Assembly: GCA_963971575.1 (NCBI GenBank)
Contig: OZ020624.1
Span: 5,151,001 to 5,215,000, forward strand
DNA from: Liopterus haemorrhoidalis
Lineage: Eukaryota > Arthropoda > Insecta > Coleoptera > Dytiscidae
Direction: 5' to 3'
DNA: 64,000 bases
How positions within the stretch are numbered: position 1 is the stretch's first letter; each line of letters opens with the position of its first letter. Positions 21,801-29,039 of the stretch are shown here, piece by piece. Made by a program: the position numbers and the translations under genes. The notes beneath the pieces were generated by a model. That model saw only the letters and a list, made by a program, of their open reading frames with translations. It was not told the DNA's origin and did not search any database.

Positions 21801-24062
21801 TTTAGCTCTACAAATTTACGTATAGCTCTATCCCTCTTGCACCGCGTTACTATTTTCATAAGAAATACCAATACAAAAACAAAAAATTATGTTGCTAATA
21901 AACTATTAGAAGAATTTTGTAAGTTGGAAATCACCAATAAATTTATTAGCTTCATAAATATATTATGTGTCTAATAACTATTAGGGAGTTTATTAGGAAC
22001 TGGAACTCTCGGCCCTCAGACGAATAAATACGGCCGTAGTTAGATTCGTGACTATTAGAAGGGGTGTAAGTGAAGAGATGATAAAGAGGATAGAAGAAAT
22101 ATATCGAGAGACGAGGTGTACAGTGAGAGTGGCAGAAGGAGTGTCACAAAGATTCTGGGTGAATAAGGGGGTGAGGCAGGGATGCCCGTTGAGCCCAACA
22201 CTGTTCAACCTATACGTGGCTGATTTGGAAGAAACAATGAGGAAGGGGCAAGACGGAGGAGTGGTGGTAGGAAGAAGAAAGCTATGGACACTAGGCTACG
22301 CTGATGATAAGACACTGATGGCGGAGAAGGAACAAGAACTGAAGGCGATAATGGACCGAGCGGACAAGTAATTTAAAAGAAAGAAATTAGAGGTAAACAG
22401 AGACAAAATGAAGGTGATGGTGTTCGAAAAAGGGACAGGAAGGAGAGGGAAAGTAAGATGAGGAAGGTCAGGAAGAGAAATCGAAGACGTGAAGAGTATA
22501 AAGTTCCTGGGATACGTGCGAACGAGAAACAACAGGGCAGAGCAACACGTTAGGGAAAGAGTGAAGAAAGCAAGAATGGTTATGAGTAAACTATGGAGCA
22601 TGAAGAGAAGAGGTTTAACGACGATATTAAGTGGAGGATGAAGATATTCGATGCAATAGTGAAGAGTATCCTTATGTATGGAGTGGAGATTTGGGGACAT
22701 TGGGTAGGGTGACCATTTTCTTAAGAAGGTAATGCGGGACGGATAAAAAAAAGGTCCTCATCTCCCAAATCCAAGTGAAGAGCAAAAAAAAGGTCGTCAC
22801 CTCCCAAATCATAGTGAAGAGCAAAAAAAAGGTCCTCATCTCCCAAATCCAAGTGAAGAGCAAAAAAAAGGTCCTCACCTCCCAAATCCAAGTGAAGAGC
22901 AAAAAAAAGGTCCTCACCTCCCAAATCCAAGTGAAGAGCAAAAAAAGGTCCTCACCTCCCAAATCCAAGTGAAGAGCAAAAAAAATGTCCTCACCTCCCA
23001 AATCCAAGTGAATGAAGAGCAAAAACAAAAAGGTCCTTATCTCCCAAATCCAAGTGAAGAGCAAAAAAAAAGGTCCTCACCTCCCAAATCCAAGAGAAGA
23101 GCAAAAAAAAGGTCCTCATCTCCCAAGTCCAAGTGAAGAGCAAAAAAAGTCCTCATTTCCTCAAATACAAGTTACAATGCGGGACAAAATGTTAAAATGC
23201 GGGACTTTTGCGGGACGAATGGTCACCCTAACATTGACAAACATAGATAAAAAAATGTTAAAGCCTAATTTAAGCGTTAAAATTCTTAGTTTTGGGCAAA
23301 AAAAAATGTAAAAATTAGTTAAAATAGGCAAAAAGGCAAAAATTAATTTGCATATTGTATGATATACCCTTATTTTTAATTTCAGTGCAAACCTATAAAA
23401 ATTGAAGATAGGCAAATGCCTAAAAATCCGATCTTTCATGATCACTTATTTTCATGATGCCTATTTAAATTTGAATCAATTTTTATTTTACTTTTTTGCC
23501 AGAGTTTTAACATTTAATATTTTATAAAGGAAAACATAATAACTATGTGTTTAATTTTTAAAAAGCATAATACAAATTGGTTCAAATTAAAATGGACAAA
23601 AGAGAAATAATTTAAATTTTACCAAAACATAATTTTCTATTAAGCTTTATAATTTGAATACTAAATGTTGAAACAGCGTCCCATAAAAATACATAGAGCA
23701 CGGTAATGCTAACTGCAGAACTTGAGAAATTCAACTTAAAATATTCTAACAAACTTTTTAAGGAAAGTAATTACGCCTTCGCATATTTTATACAAACAAA
23801 TAGAATGTTACCAAATTTAAAATTAATACTTTACCTTAGAACTAAATCCAAAATACTCTGGACATGGTAATGCTAACTCTACACCTGCCGGTGTTTTTGG
23901 CCAACACATAATCCCATCCCAAATCCATCCACAAACAGTATCATTTTTATAAATCTCACTATTTTTACTAGTTTCATTCTCTTTGTTTTTACACTCGTTT
24001 CTCACTCTATAAAATACTTCCGACATGCTAGCCATATCTATATCGAATGAAATGTTTTTCAC
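14..24062 (-). CDS. PTH receptor-like class B GPCR (partial, six exons)
   Basis: Assembled as join of 23835-24062, 15897-16150, 12152-12314, 11321-11477, 7855-8074 and 14-158, all minus strand. Junction phases (0, 2, 0, 1, 2) agree on both sides of every intron, and each intron has GT-AG ends. The product is a secretin-family receptor: an extracellular hormone-binding domain with the CWP, PC and NGTW pattern and N-glycosylation sites, then TM1 to TM6/7. Resemblance is to PTH receptors rather than DH31 or PDF receptors: NKTWTNFSEC in the ectodomain, CARNRLHMHLF after TM1, EGIYLHNLLF in TM3, LFGWGFP at TM4, LINFILFI in TM5 and STLILMPLFGV in TM6. Such receptors signal from the plasma membrane through G proteins. 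About 380 residues are visible from the MASM methionine. The signal peptide exon and the end of TM7 plus the tail are not in view. Ligand is unknown. Confidence 0.85.
985..1253 (-). repeat. LTR (3' LTR of the minus-strand gypsy element)
   Basis: 269 bp, TG...CA ends, same as 3009-3277. The stop of the internal ORF lies at its inner border. Confidence 0.9.
1249..2757 (-). CDS. Gag-Pol chimera of gypsy element with in-frame internal deletions
   Basis: One open frame of 502 codons. Residues about 1-240 are retrotransposon Gag. A CCHC zinc knuckle (CKYCKKTGHTAEDC) lies near 248-261. Residues about 285-335 match the start of gypsy reverse transcriptase (FEPGGAPTQYAEH, ISSPPYRIA). The frame then jumps to the integrase zinc-binding region (EEYHDAPTAGHYGVENTL, near 428-445) and again to the integrase tail (KRKRGRPRK, near 474-482). 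Protease, RT core, RNase H and integrase core are missing, yet no stop or frameshift occurs. It can only be mobilised in trans, if at all. An open frame this long after two deletions suggests either a very recent event or selection for a Gag-led product. Confidence 0.82.
   Translation of the reverse strand: MDRSDRTRVASPVQPMNICMSTSQFQELLATIQQQTAFVRTELETVAATTKLQPRVGDFSKCSARFNGSKDASVEAFIDAVKTYKECANVSKDNALKGLSMLLTDFAATWWQGVKTTIETWDDAISNLRGAFGPKKPPFRLFRDLFAEEQNESEATEMFVCKCRAILAKLPYKIDEQIQLDMVYGLLHRRIRKRVAREDFTTFSELLSRTRSVEESLEEVKHPIVKERSPTQEPSVSAVNKGSTQRCKYCKKTGHTAEDCPKLVKNKSSPRQLREDEGVNLTKRQRQQMDDLLEANAQTFEPGGAPTQYAEHQIVLKPDVQPISSPPYRIAGPKLEILQKERICTAIAEFPARKANDLRTEQLADLELAKIVRCFEATSPKPELAQWTGKGYLMSQGILYRHSPETDEEEAQLVVPEKGRRRILEEYHDAPTAGHYGVENTLQKPTETIGKYHTSELTPFIGSSRDLQPVLLKRKRGRPRKADQVVYGFLHEGERSNPRGRL
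3009..3277 (-). repeat. LTR (5' LTR of the minus-strand gypsy element)
   Basis: 269-bp copy matching 985-1253. The primer-binding-like site abuts its inner edge on the minus strand. Confidence 0.9.
3978..5319. mobile_element. Non-autonomous DNA transposon with about 32-bp TIRs
   Basis: Left end TACAGTGACTGTATAAAGAC and right end GTCTTTATACAGTCACTGTA are inverted copies; similarity continues to GTGTGGCCATA. Flanks 3970-3977 and 5320-5327 are both GGCTCAGC, an 8-bp duplication as in hAT or P-type elements. No transposase is visible; the interior holds another MITE at 4499-4713. Confidence 0.72.
4499..4713. mobile_element. MITE (TACCATGAGTTC family)
   Basis: Ends are inverted copies: TACCATGAGTTCAAAAAGAA on the left, and a right end reading GAACTCAGGGTA. 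Subterminal TTGGCTATGGAAAATAAA is mirrored by TTATTTTTCCATAGCCAA. Flanking TA fits Tc1/mariner-type insertion. A right-half copy abuts XRCC1 exon 5 (36350-36420). Confidence 0.6.
5390..7729. mobile_element. Second copy of the GTATCTAGATAC hAT family, itself interrupted
   Basis: 5393-5480, 5930-6082 and 7542-7729 align in order with 32640-33146. The right end is TATAACAACACTG at 7729. It is interrupted near 5540-5930 by unrelated AT-rich DNA with (AT)n and (TTTA)n runs at 5685-5727, and at 6083-7541 by another hAT element. I could not find its left terminus. Confidence 0.6.
6083..7541. mobile_element. hAT-like element with CAGTGGCGCAGCC ends
   Basis: Left end CAGTGGCGCAGCCAAGGAG, right end CTCCTGGCTGCGCCACTG. 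Flanks ATTACAAT (6075-6082) and ATTAGTAT (7542-7549) are 8 bp with two mismatches. Its first 104 bp are duplicated in tandem (6083-6186, 6187-6290). Another CAGTGGCG terminus starts at 6805 (CAGTGGCGTATTCAGAGGG), probably a further nested element. No transposase is visible. Confidence 0.6.
7855..8074 (-). CDS. PTHR-like GPCR exon, TM4 to TM5 and loop 3
   Basis: Acceptor TTTTTTAG and donor GTATGT flank it. Its first two bases GA complete the Gly codon begun in the previous exon (FGWG-G). It reads FPICFIIPWILL (TM4), a loop with ELCW (the conserved extracellular Cys-Trp), then APIVVSTLINFILFIKIV (TM5) and the basic loop QQRKMKYR. Ends in phase 2. Confidence 0.88.
8075..9395. other. Intron stretch without recognised element
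   Basis: AT-rich GPCR intron sequence. An ORF on plus at 8110-8319 and one on minus at 8746-8934 have no recognisable domains. Purine-rich GAGAGAGAGAAAAAGGAG occurs at 8939-8958. Nothing else can be supported. Confidence 0.4.
9399..9600. mobile_element. hAT terminus (AGAGATGGGTCGTTC type), right end not found
   Basis: AGAGATGGGTCGTTCAGGA followed by GAACCGGCTC and inverted GAGCCGGCTC repeats is typical of hAT ends in insects. The opposite terminus is not visible, so this is a fragment. Confidence 0.4.
9700..10438. mobile_element. Repeat with CTGT-rich end and internal tRNA-like segment
   Basis: Inverted copy of 53452-54140 over about 600 bp; both end in TTTTTAGGGTTTTGTAGGTA or its complement and share the segment around GACAAAATGACGGTATAAG. 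On minus, 9905-9835 holds TGGTCTAGTGGTTATGACGC, like a tRNA A box. Solo ends of the family occur at 18640 and 20510. Confidence 0.55.
10450..11215 (-). mobile_element. mariner element, internally deleted
   Basis: Minus-strand 11073 downward reads MERSEFRTIMKYEF, then ISNWFAKFRTGNLK: the N-terminal helix-turn-helix of a mariner transposase. After a deletion, 10855-10484 holds the catalytic C-terminus: LLHDNARPHTA (second Asp) and YSPDLASTDYRFF, where the third catalytic Asp follows the SPDLA motif, ending GAYFDV. The part between the two, including the first Asp, is lost, so it is inactive. It lies in the GPCR intron just downstream of exon 11321-11477. Confidence 0.78.
11321..11477 (-). CDS. 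PTHR-like GPCR exon, TM3 region
   Basis: Acceptor CTCTTTTTCAG, donor GTAAAT. It starts in phase 0 with FWFCKAV, carrying the conserved Cys at the top of TM3 that pairs with the second extracellular loop, then TNYMLILMEGIYLHNLLF (TM3) and SEKNEIKIYVLFGWG. It ends one base into a Gly codon. A minisatellite MITE starts 28 bp upstream of the exon on the intron side. Confidence 0.88.
11506..11703. mobile_element. MITE of the GGGTGACCAT family, no minisatellite units
   Basis: Inverted ends GGGTGACCATTC and AATGGTCACCC, flanked by TA on both sides. The interior is a degenerate array of TCCCGCATT motifs in place of the 39-bp units seen in the other three copies. It sits next to the 3' splice site of GPCR exon 11321-11477. 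Confidence 0.75.
11723..12138. mobile_element. mariner-type repeat with CAGGGTGTTTG end
   Basis: Begins TA then CAGGGTGTTTGTTTGAAACG. The same sequence appears inverted at 38275-38570 and 62800-63135. It has an internal palindrome around TTTCACCGGAAATGATGTCA and its mirror. Its inner border runs to about 8 bp from the donor of GPCR exon 12152-12314. Confidence 0.6.
12152..12314 (-). CDS. PTHR-like GPCR exon, first intracellular loop and TM2
   Basis: Acceptor GCATTTTCAG, donor GTAAGT. One base completes the Lys codon from the TM1 exon, then KLQCARNRLHMHLFFSFFL, the class B IHxHLF signature at the start of TM2, then MFVMKEFLFVKG and an extracellular loop ending VKEHN. Ends in phase 0, matching the TM3 exon. 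This exon is in a different frame from the longest ORF at this spot and is easy to miss. Confidence 0.87.
12379..12790 (-). mobile_element. mariner transposase relic
   Basis: Minus 12768-12538 reads MMILHDNTRFHIA and LYSPDLWPCDYNMFGPL, the second and third catalytic Asp regions of a DD34D mariner transposase. Translation continues past a stop as FYENGIKKLTKRWEKCI. The right terminus is near 12379 (GAGGGGCAATCGAATATAA). The 5' half is missing. Confidence 0.75.
12997..13622 (+). mobile_element. PIF/Harbinger fragment nested in Helitron copy 1
   Basis: Inverted ends AAGGCTAAGCACATAGTGAA and a right end reading CTATGTGTTTAGCCTT, extending for about 40 bp (GCAGAGAGCAAAGC). The frame 13034-13381 reads HRINKSRHIHGEFHHFYMQL and FHSYFRMSISTFDYI, the N-terminal signature of Harbinger nuclease-type transposases. 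The DDE core is deleted. Confidence 0.72.
13740..14120. repeat. Tandem repeat array in Helitron copy 1
   Basis: About four units of roughly 115 bp. Each has AGGATTTCCTAGGTATAATC, CAGCTATACCATTGATGTCC and a GC-rich GGCCCGCGGGCCGTA core. Copy 2 carries the same array with about six units (42120-42650). Confidence 0.8.
14439..15789. mobile_element. hAT element with nested Tigger
   Basis: Starts CAGAGATGGGCGTCTACGCG and ends TACGCGCCCATCACTG. Flanks 14431-14438 and 15790-15797 are identical, GGTGGCAG (8 bp). The same family is at 35119-35836. It is non-autonomous and holds a Tigger element at 14794-15583. Confidence 0.88.
14794..15583 (+). mobile_element. pogo/Tigger deletion derivative
   Basis: Inverted ends CAGACAATTCCTCTTAATTG and CAATTAAGCGGAATCGACTG, flanked by TA (14792-14793, 15584-15585). 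The frame near 15026-15139 ends NKRQTTLDAFLH, the QTTLDxF tail typical of pogo/Tigger/jerky transposases. 15285-15410 is similar to the minus strand of 29645-29765, a segment this element may have acquired. Confidence 0.8.
15897..16150 (-). CDS. PTHR-like GPCR exon, ectodomain end and TM1
   Basis: Acceptor GTTTTACAG, donor GTAAGT. Phase 0 start TNATKKCTENGTWF, then NKTWTNFSECTRLINNDT (two conserved Cys and several N-glycosylation sites), a linker, and TM1 INYIGYSLSITTLVIAITIF. Ends two bases into a Lys codon finished by exon 12152-12314. Confidence 0.88.
16242..17838. mobile_element. hAT element with CAGTGTTTCCCAA ends
   Basis: Starts CAGTGTTTCCCAATATTTTT and ends TTTGGGAAACACTG. Flanks 16234-16241 and 17839-17846 are both CCATAAAA (8 bp). 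Inside is a CTGTCTGT-bearing element (ACCGACCGCCAACATATA at 16349, end TGATGGCGGTAGGT near 17730), itself split by a mariner-family element at 16367-17305. Confidence 0.85.
16367..17305 (+). mobile_element. Tc1/mariner-superfamily element (DUF4817 type), internally deleted
   Basis: Inverted ends CAAGGTGTCTCAAAAGAAAT and ATTTCTTTTGAGACACTTTG, flanked by TA. Comparison with 25378-25390 shows the uninterrupted target. The frame 16517-17104 (entry from the frame at 16480) reads REFYKNGDSATVARRKF, GRPRLSRTVENVKNV, LHPYKIQLVQELKPQDASQR and then, after a deletion, WPPRSPDLTPMDFFLWGYLK, the last acidic region. The central catalytic part is missing, so it is non-autonomous. Confidence 0.82.
18888..19288. 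mobile_element. MITE with about 33-bp TIRs
   Basis: ATAGTCTATCTCAGAAAGAG at the left is mirrored by CTTTTTCTGAGATAGACTAT at the right, continuing through CGATAGTAATAAA. No coding sequence inside. Confidence 0.65.
19297..19775. mobile_element. GC-rich MITE (ACGGCG-rich arms)
   Basis: Left GGAACGGAATGCA and right TGCATTCTGTTCC are inverted, followed by arms rich in GACGGCG/CGCCGTC. Much more GC-rich than its surroundings. Imperfect arms. Confidence 0.55.
19782..19934. mobile_element. Short MITE
   Basis: TAAAGCCTGGTTTATAATA and its mirror TATTATAAACCGGGCTTTA bound about 150 bp with no coding potential. Confidence 0.55.
20936..22014. mobile_element. DNA transposon with GGGCCGAGAGTTCC TIRs
   Basis: Left GGGCCGAGAGTTCCAGTTGC and right TGGAACTCTCGGCCC are inverted, with further TAATAAACT/AGTTTATTA subterminal repeats. 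No clear target duplication. The GGGCC start resembles Harbinger-type ends. No transposase found. Its right end abuts a LINE fragment. Confidence 0.55.
22016..22704 (+). mobile_element. LINE reverse transcriptase fragment
   Basis: 22048-22371 reads WVNKGVRQGCPLSPTLFN and LGYADDKTLMAEKEQE: RT motifs with the YADD catalytic box. Beyond a stop the frame continues VNRDKMKVMVFEKGTG and IKFLGYVRTRNN, the usual downstream thumb region of R1/Jockey-like elements. Several stops and truncation at both sides; the 3' side is cut by the MITE at 22707. Confidence 0.75.
22707..23228. mobile_element. MITE with about eleven 39-bp minisatellite units
   Basis: Inverted ends GGGTGACCATTT and AATGGTCACCC, flanked by TA. 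Between 22750 and 23170 are about eleven units of about 39 bp, each containing GTCCTCACCTCCCAAATCC then AAGTGAAGAGCAAAAAAAAG. The longest array of the family in this window. ORFs through it in both strands are repeat translations, not genes. Confidence 0.85.
23835..24062 (-). CDS. PTHR-like GPCR exon, N-terminal ectodomain
   Basis: Donor GTAAAG follows phase-0 codon AAG. The exon reads SEVFYRVRNECKNKEN, then DTVCGWIWDGIMCWPKTPAG and ALPCPEYFGF, the hormone-receptor domain with three of its six Cys. Methionine MASM at 24033-24035 is internal; no signal peptide is present, so an upstream exon is expected. The exon's 5' border is uncertain; the frame is open to about 24100. Confidence 0.82.
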
Positions 24063-25367
24063 TAAACTTCGGTTAGAAACAGATTCAGAAATTTGATATT
24101 ATCAGGCTCTGTGTTATTTTAGTTGTTTACTGTAGTGATTGCATATGTGCATATGTAGATCACTTAAGGTGTTATTGTTTGTTAACTTTTACGGTAATTT
24201 GTTTTTTTTTAATGTTTTATCAGTTTTAAAAGATTGGTTTACCATATATGATTGATTGTATATAAATATTATTACTTTGCAAAATTTAAAAGATTTGTTT
24301 TTGTCTAGTGATTTTACAAAATAGGTGATGTCATTGACTTAGTCAAGTTGTGACGTAAATTTTTTTTGTGTTTACTGTAAAATGACGTCATTATACCAAA
24401 TATTGAGGGTAGATGTAGGGTCTAACTTAAATACTTTTGGGTTCTAGGTATTTGGAAGTTTTCGAGCCATTTTTAACTGATCCAGTTGAAGCTGCGCAAT
24501 TTATAAATTCTTTAAAAAATAATAAATCTCCAGGGCATGATAATATTACATCTGAAATATTAAAAAATATATGTAATGTTATAATTAACCCTTTAACAGA
24601 CATCTTCAATAAATGCTTTATATCTGGTTACTTTCCGAAATCCTTCAAGCTTGCAAATGTTAAGCCTATTCACAGTAGCGGCTGGTGAGTAAAATATTTG
24701 GGAGGACACTTTTTTTCCCATATATATCTATTAAAATATAGTTATACGAGAAAAAAGTAAATAAATAAAAAATACCTGAAAATATGTTCTGCAACTAGAA
24801 AAACTGACAAATCTGGCACTTTTATTAAGATTTATGGTCAATATTATTATTATCATTTTTGTAGTTATTACTTTTATTATTATTATTTTTATTATTAAAA
24901 TTGCAATATTATTAAGACAATGCTTTGTAGTCAGAAACATAAAATATTTGGTTATTAATTAAGCAGATACCTACACATATTCACATGCATTTAAATATTA
25001 GATTTAACCTTTTCGTTATGTTCTTTAATTGAACGTTTATACGCAGTATCAAGTTGAAATCGTATATTTACCGATCCCAGCATGGCAAATTTGACCGAAT
25101 AATGCATATGTTTATGAGACACATTATGTTTAAGAACTTTATCTTTGAAATGTTTAATATCTTTAACACTATTTACTGTCTTTATTTCATATGCGTCTGA
25201 TGAGCAAATCAAACACAGGAAACAAAAAAAAAAAAAAACATTTTATTTATCACATCGACACAACCAACTTGTATTTAAATATTGTTTTTCACTAAACTTT
25301 CTATTAAATGTTCTATTTTTATCCTGTTGGGAAATATTCTATTTTGGCCGATGAGGACCCATATTTT

Positions 25368-26015
25368 TACCGACCGCCAACATATATAAGGGAGGTATTG
25401 GGATCATACCGATTTCGAGATTTCCATGGATCTCCACGAATTGAGGTCCCTACATAACGTTTTGACTATTTTTAGCATGATGTCTGTCGGTCTGTCTGTC
25501 CGTCCGTCTGTCCATCTGTCCGTCCGTCTGTCCGTCCGTCCGCCTGTCTGTCTGTGTACACGTGTAGAGCAAATTCGGATAAAGGGATTTTTATGAAACT
25601 TCATATTTAAACTACTGCCATCAATGTGCCATTGTTGAGTTGATCAACTTTTGGTAAAAATCGGTTGACTAAAAATGGGAGTTTACTCGTGTCGATTTTG
25701 AGATTTTTGCGAATATATAGCAACAGAAAAATATTTCGAAAAAATTTATTAACAAAAGTTGCTATAAATGCAATAACTAATAACTTTTATTTGAGATGTT
25801 TTATGATGAAAAGAAAAATTTCGAAAAATTTGTCGTAAATTTTTGTAAAATTTTTTCAGTCTCAAATTTTCATACTTATATGTAAGGTTTCCATGGTCAT
25901 GATAAATAATATCTCTGTTAGAAAATATTAGGCCAAGATATTTCTACTCTGCTGCTAGAATATATTTTATACAAGTACTTTATAATGGCGGTCGGTCCTG
26001 TGGTGGCCACAGCTG
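25368..26015. mobile_element. ACCGACCGCCA element with CTGTCCGT microsatellite
   Basis: Ends ACCGACCGCCAACATATA and TATAATGGCGGTCGGT are imperfect inverted copies. 25488-25552 is a CTGT/CCGT-rich simple repeat. The same family is nested at 16349-17740, and a relative is at 41030-41570. Confidence 0.55.
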
Positions 26016-26048
26016 ATTTTTTATTAATAATTTTGTTTCATAGTTAAA

Positions 26049-26097
26049 CACGTTAGTTTTATTAAAATATACAGTATATTTTAATAAAACTAACGTG
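26049..26097. repeat. Perfect 24-bp-arm palindrome
   Basis: CACGTTAGTTTTATTAAAA(TATAC), one base A, then the exact reverse complement ending AACGTG. No mismatch in 24 paired positions. Could form a cruciform. Confidence 0.85.
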
Positions 26098-27757
26098 ATT
26101 CCTTTTAACGTTTAAGTACTTGTCACAAATCACTACGACCGAACTAAGCTACGGGACACCGGCCGTAATTCACTAATACATACAACACTAACCTTCGCCG
26201 CTGTTGCCGTTCCTAGTAAAGTTTTGCTTCATATGTAGATAAGAACATTAGATATTGCATGTGGCAACGCTGTATCTTGGGACACTCCGTGGTGTGTCCA
26301 ACAACGCTCGGAAGAGCGTTGTTGTCTTGATTTAAATTTTTTAAATCTAACATTTATATGAAAAATCTTTGAATAAGAAATAATAAAAATAAAAATATGC
26401 AGATATATCTAGCTACTTTAATGCAATTTTAAAGAAGTATAAATAAAGTATTAAATTTAGCTTTTTTACTAAAAATTTTTAGGAGGTCACTGTCCCAGCG
26501 CCTCCCTGTCTCAGCCGCCACTGCCTATTCATAAATCAGGCCCGCAAAATAATGTTGAAAACTATAGACCCATATCATTGATTACAAACTTTGCTAAGGT
26601 GTTTAAAAAAATTATTAAAAAAAAGACTGATATCATTTTTAACTGGGACTAACATAATATCTGACAAACAATTCGGTTTTATAGAGAGCAGGAGTACCTC
26701 CGACGCGATTGCAGAATTGATCAAAAGTATTTATACGGAATTGGACCAGTCGAAATAATGTTCTGCATCCTTCTTACATTTAGCAAAGGCATTTGACACG
26801 GTCAACCATACAATCCTTATAAAAAAAACTTGAAATTTATGGCGTTCGAGGTTTAGCACTTGAATTGTTTAAGAGCTATTTACGTGATAAATTACAAACC
26901 GTAACTGTTAATGATATCTCTAGTAATTTTCGGCATATAAATTGCGGTGTACCTCAAGGAACAGTAATAGGTCCCATATTATTTGTTCTTTACATAAATG
27001 ACTTGCTAGAAATAAACCTTCATGGAAAACTTATCGCTTACGCAGATGATACAGTTCTATTTACTGAAGGCTCTACATGGCAGCAAGTCAAGGCGTCTGC
27101 TGAATGGGATTTAAAAGTAATTAAATGCTGGTTAGACGATAATCTTTTGTCATTAAATTATAAAAAAAACTGAATTTATGCCTTTCACCATCTACAATAA
27201 TACTCAACCAGACTATAATCACATAATATTACATAGCTGTTGTGACAAAATTGTGCCTGTGATATAACAATTAATAAAGTAGACAATACCAGATACCTAG
27301 GCGTGATAATTGATAAAAATCTGAGATGGAATAGAAACTTTTTCAACTATCGACAAAAGCAACTTGAAAATTTACCACACAATCCAAAATGTTAGTAATA
27401 ATTACTTAACCGCGCAAATATAATCAAAATATTCAAATATTAAATTTGATTCTGGTAGAGGGAGAATCCCCTTCAAACAGCGTTGCCAGACGTACGGTGA
27501 TTACCGTACATGTACGGTAATTTAAGCAAATGTACGGTGTATGGTCCAAATCCTGTTACCATACGCAAAAATACGATAATTTTTACTTTATACAATATTC
27601 ACTAAAAATTGAAAATTTTGAAATTTGCACACTTTCAGCGATCGTAACCTTTGGTTACCGACTTGTATGGAGCTCTTGTATTTAAGTTGGCGACATTGAA
27701 GCTCATGAAACATTTTAGTTGTACTCGATATTTAAATTCTATGCACGTACAAAACTA

Positions 27758-27987
27758 GGGTGACCATTCGACCCGCATTTCGCGGGACGTCCCGCATTTT
27801 GATTTGTTGTCCCAGAGCCGAATTTTGCTCTGTACTTATATTTGGGAGGTGAAGACCTTTTTTTTGCTCTTTACTTATATTTGGGAGGTGAGGACCTTTC
27901 TTTTGTTTGCTCTTCACTTATATTTCGGAAGTGACGACCTTTTTTTTTATCCGTCCCGCATTGCCGTCTCCAAGAAAATGGTCACCC
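27758..27987. mobile_element. MITE with three minisatellite units
   Basis: Ends GGGTGACCATTC and AATGGTCACCC, TA flanks. Three diverged units (ACTTATATTTGGGAGGTGA-GACC type), in reverse orientation to the 22707 copy. Confidence 0.78.
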
Positions 27988-28174
27988 TATACAAAACTGT
28001 TATACATATGTTAATTTTGTGAAATTATTTATACCTAAATTGCACCCCAATAAATACAAGTATGTTTACTAGAAATACAAAACAGGAAAACTGTATGAAA
28101 TTTGTTTAATTTACAAAATTTACAAAATAAAGACATGTTGTCCAGAATGAATGCCGTAAATATTTATTGAGAAG

Positions 28175-28830
28175 TGACATAATAATAATAATAATAATAA
28201 TAATAATATTTATTAATCCTTTAAATGCAGGACTGCATGTAGGATATGTCAGTACATGAGTTTACAATTTTACACAGATCTTGATCAGTAATACAAGTTA
28301 TGCAATTAATAAAACAACATAATCATATATTAAATTACCCAAAATTAATGTTCCCCATTGGCATGACACCAGTCCTTACAAATTTTAAAAAATTCATTCA
28401 TTGAGTATACACAATGCTCTATAAGAAATACCTTAATCTTCCTCTTAAATATAGCAAACTGCGTTTCATTTCTGACATGAAATGGCAGTGAATTAAATAA
28501 TTTAATACCAACAGTTTTGGGTGATTTTTTTGTCAGTTCCAACATGTTTGCTGGAGTTCTGAAACAATCTTTTCCTCTGGTGTTATATGAATGCTGGTTC
28601 AAATGGCGAGCAAATATTTGATTTTTAAATACATAGACCAGCAACTCTAAGATGTAAATACCAGGAACTGTTAATAATTTGTATTTTACAAAAAGTGGTC
28701 TGCATGATTCAGTGCTTCTTTTGTTTGCTATACAACGTATTATTTTTTTCTGGGAAATAAATATGTCATCTGCCATAGTTGATGATCCCCAGAAGCATAT
28801 TCCATACTTAAGCCTACTATAAAATTGTGC
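28175..28830 (-). mobile_element. LINE 3' end (RT C-terminal region)
   Basis: Minus 28776-28345 reads QKKIIRCIANKRSTESCRPL, HSYNTRGKDCF and FNSLPFHVRNE, the conserved C-terminus of CR1/Jockey-like ORF2 proteins; the frame upstream gives RLKYGICFWGS. The 3' end runs into (AAT)n at 28179-28209 on plus, a microsatellite tail. 5' truncated near 28830. Confidence 0.75.
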
Positions 28831-29039
28831 GTAATAAAATTTAATAATTGTCTCATGACCTACAATATTTTTTAAATTTTTTATTTGAAAGTGAACTGAA
28901 TTTAATCACTAAGTTTTTGACAGTGGGGTTTCCAACTTAAATGTTCAACTATGTACAGGCCTAAAAATTTTGTTTCATTTTCTGATTTTAGATTTTCATT
29001 ATTTATTTTAATATTTATTTATTTAACTGCTTATATAAC

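Larger units (their letters stand above)
24673..26523. mobile_element. hAT-type element inserted in LINE
   Basis: Starts CAGTAGCGGCTGGTGAG and ends CTCAGCCGCCACTG. Flanks 24665-24672 and 26524-26531 are both CCTATTCA. It contains a CTGTCTGT-bearing element (25368-26015, ends ACCGACCGCCA and TGGCGGTCGGT) and the palindrome at 26049-26097. Non-autonomous. Confidence 0.87.
24437..27410 (+). mobile_element. LINE reverse transcriptase, split by a hAT element
   Basis: 24440-24672 reads AAQFINSLKNNKSPGHDNIT and LANVKPIH. After the insertion, 26524 onward continues KSGPQNNVENYRPISLI, then AKAFDTVNHTI, 26865-27173 GVPQGTVIGPILFVLYINDL and AYADDTVLFTEG (YADD), and later TRYLGVIIDKNLRWN. This is the RT domain of a Jockey/CR1-like element. 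Frameshifts near 26600-26830 and 27170 make it a relic. Joining across the duplication of the hAT element restores the frame. Confidence 0.85.

Noticed and set aside
22672..23064. Long minus ORF with repeated LLFTWIWEVRTFF
   Set aside because: A translation of the 39-bp minisatellite; the unit is a multiple of three, so any frame stays open.
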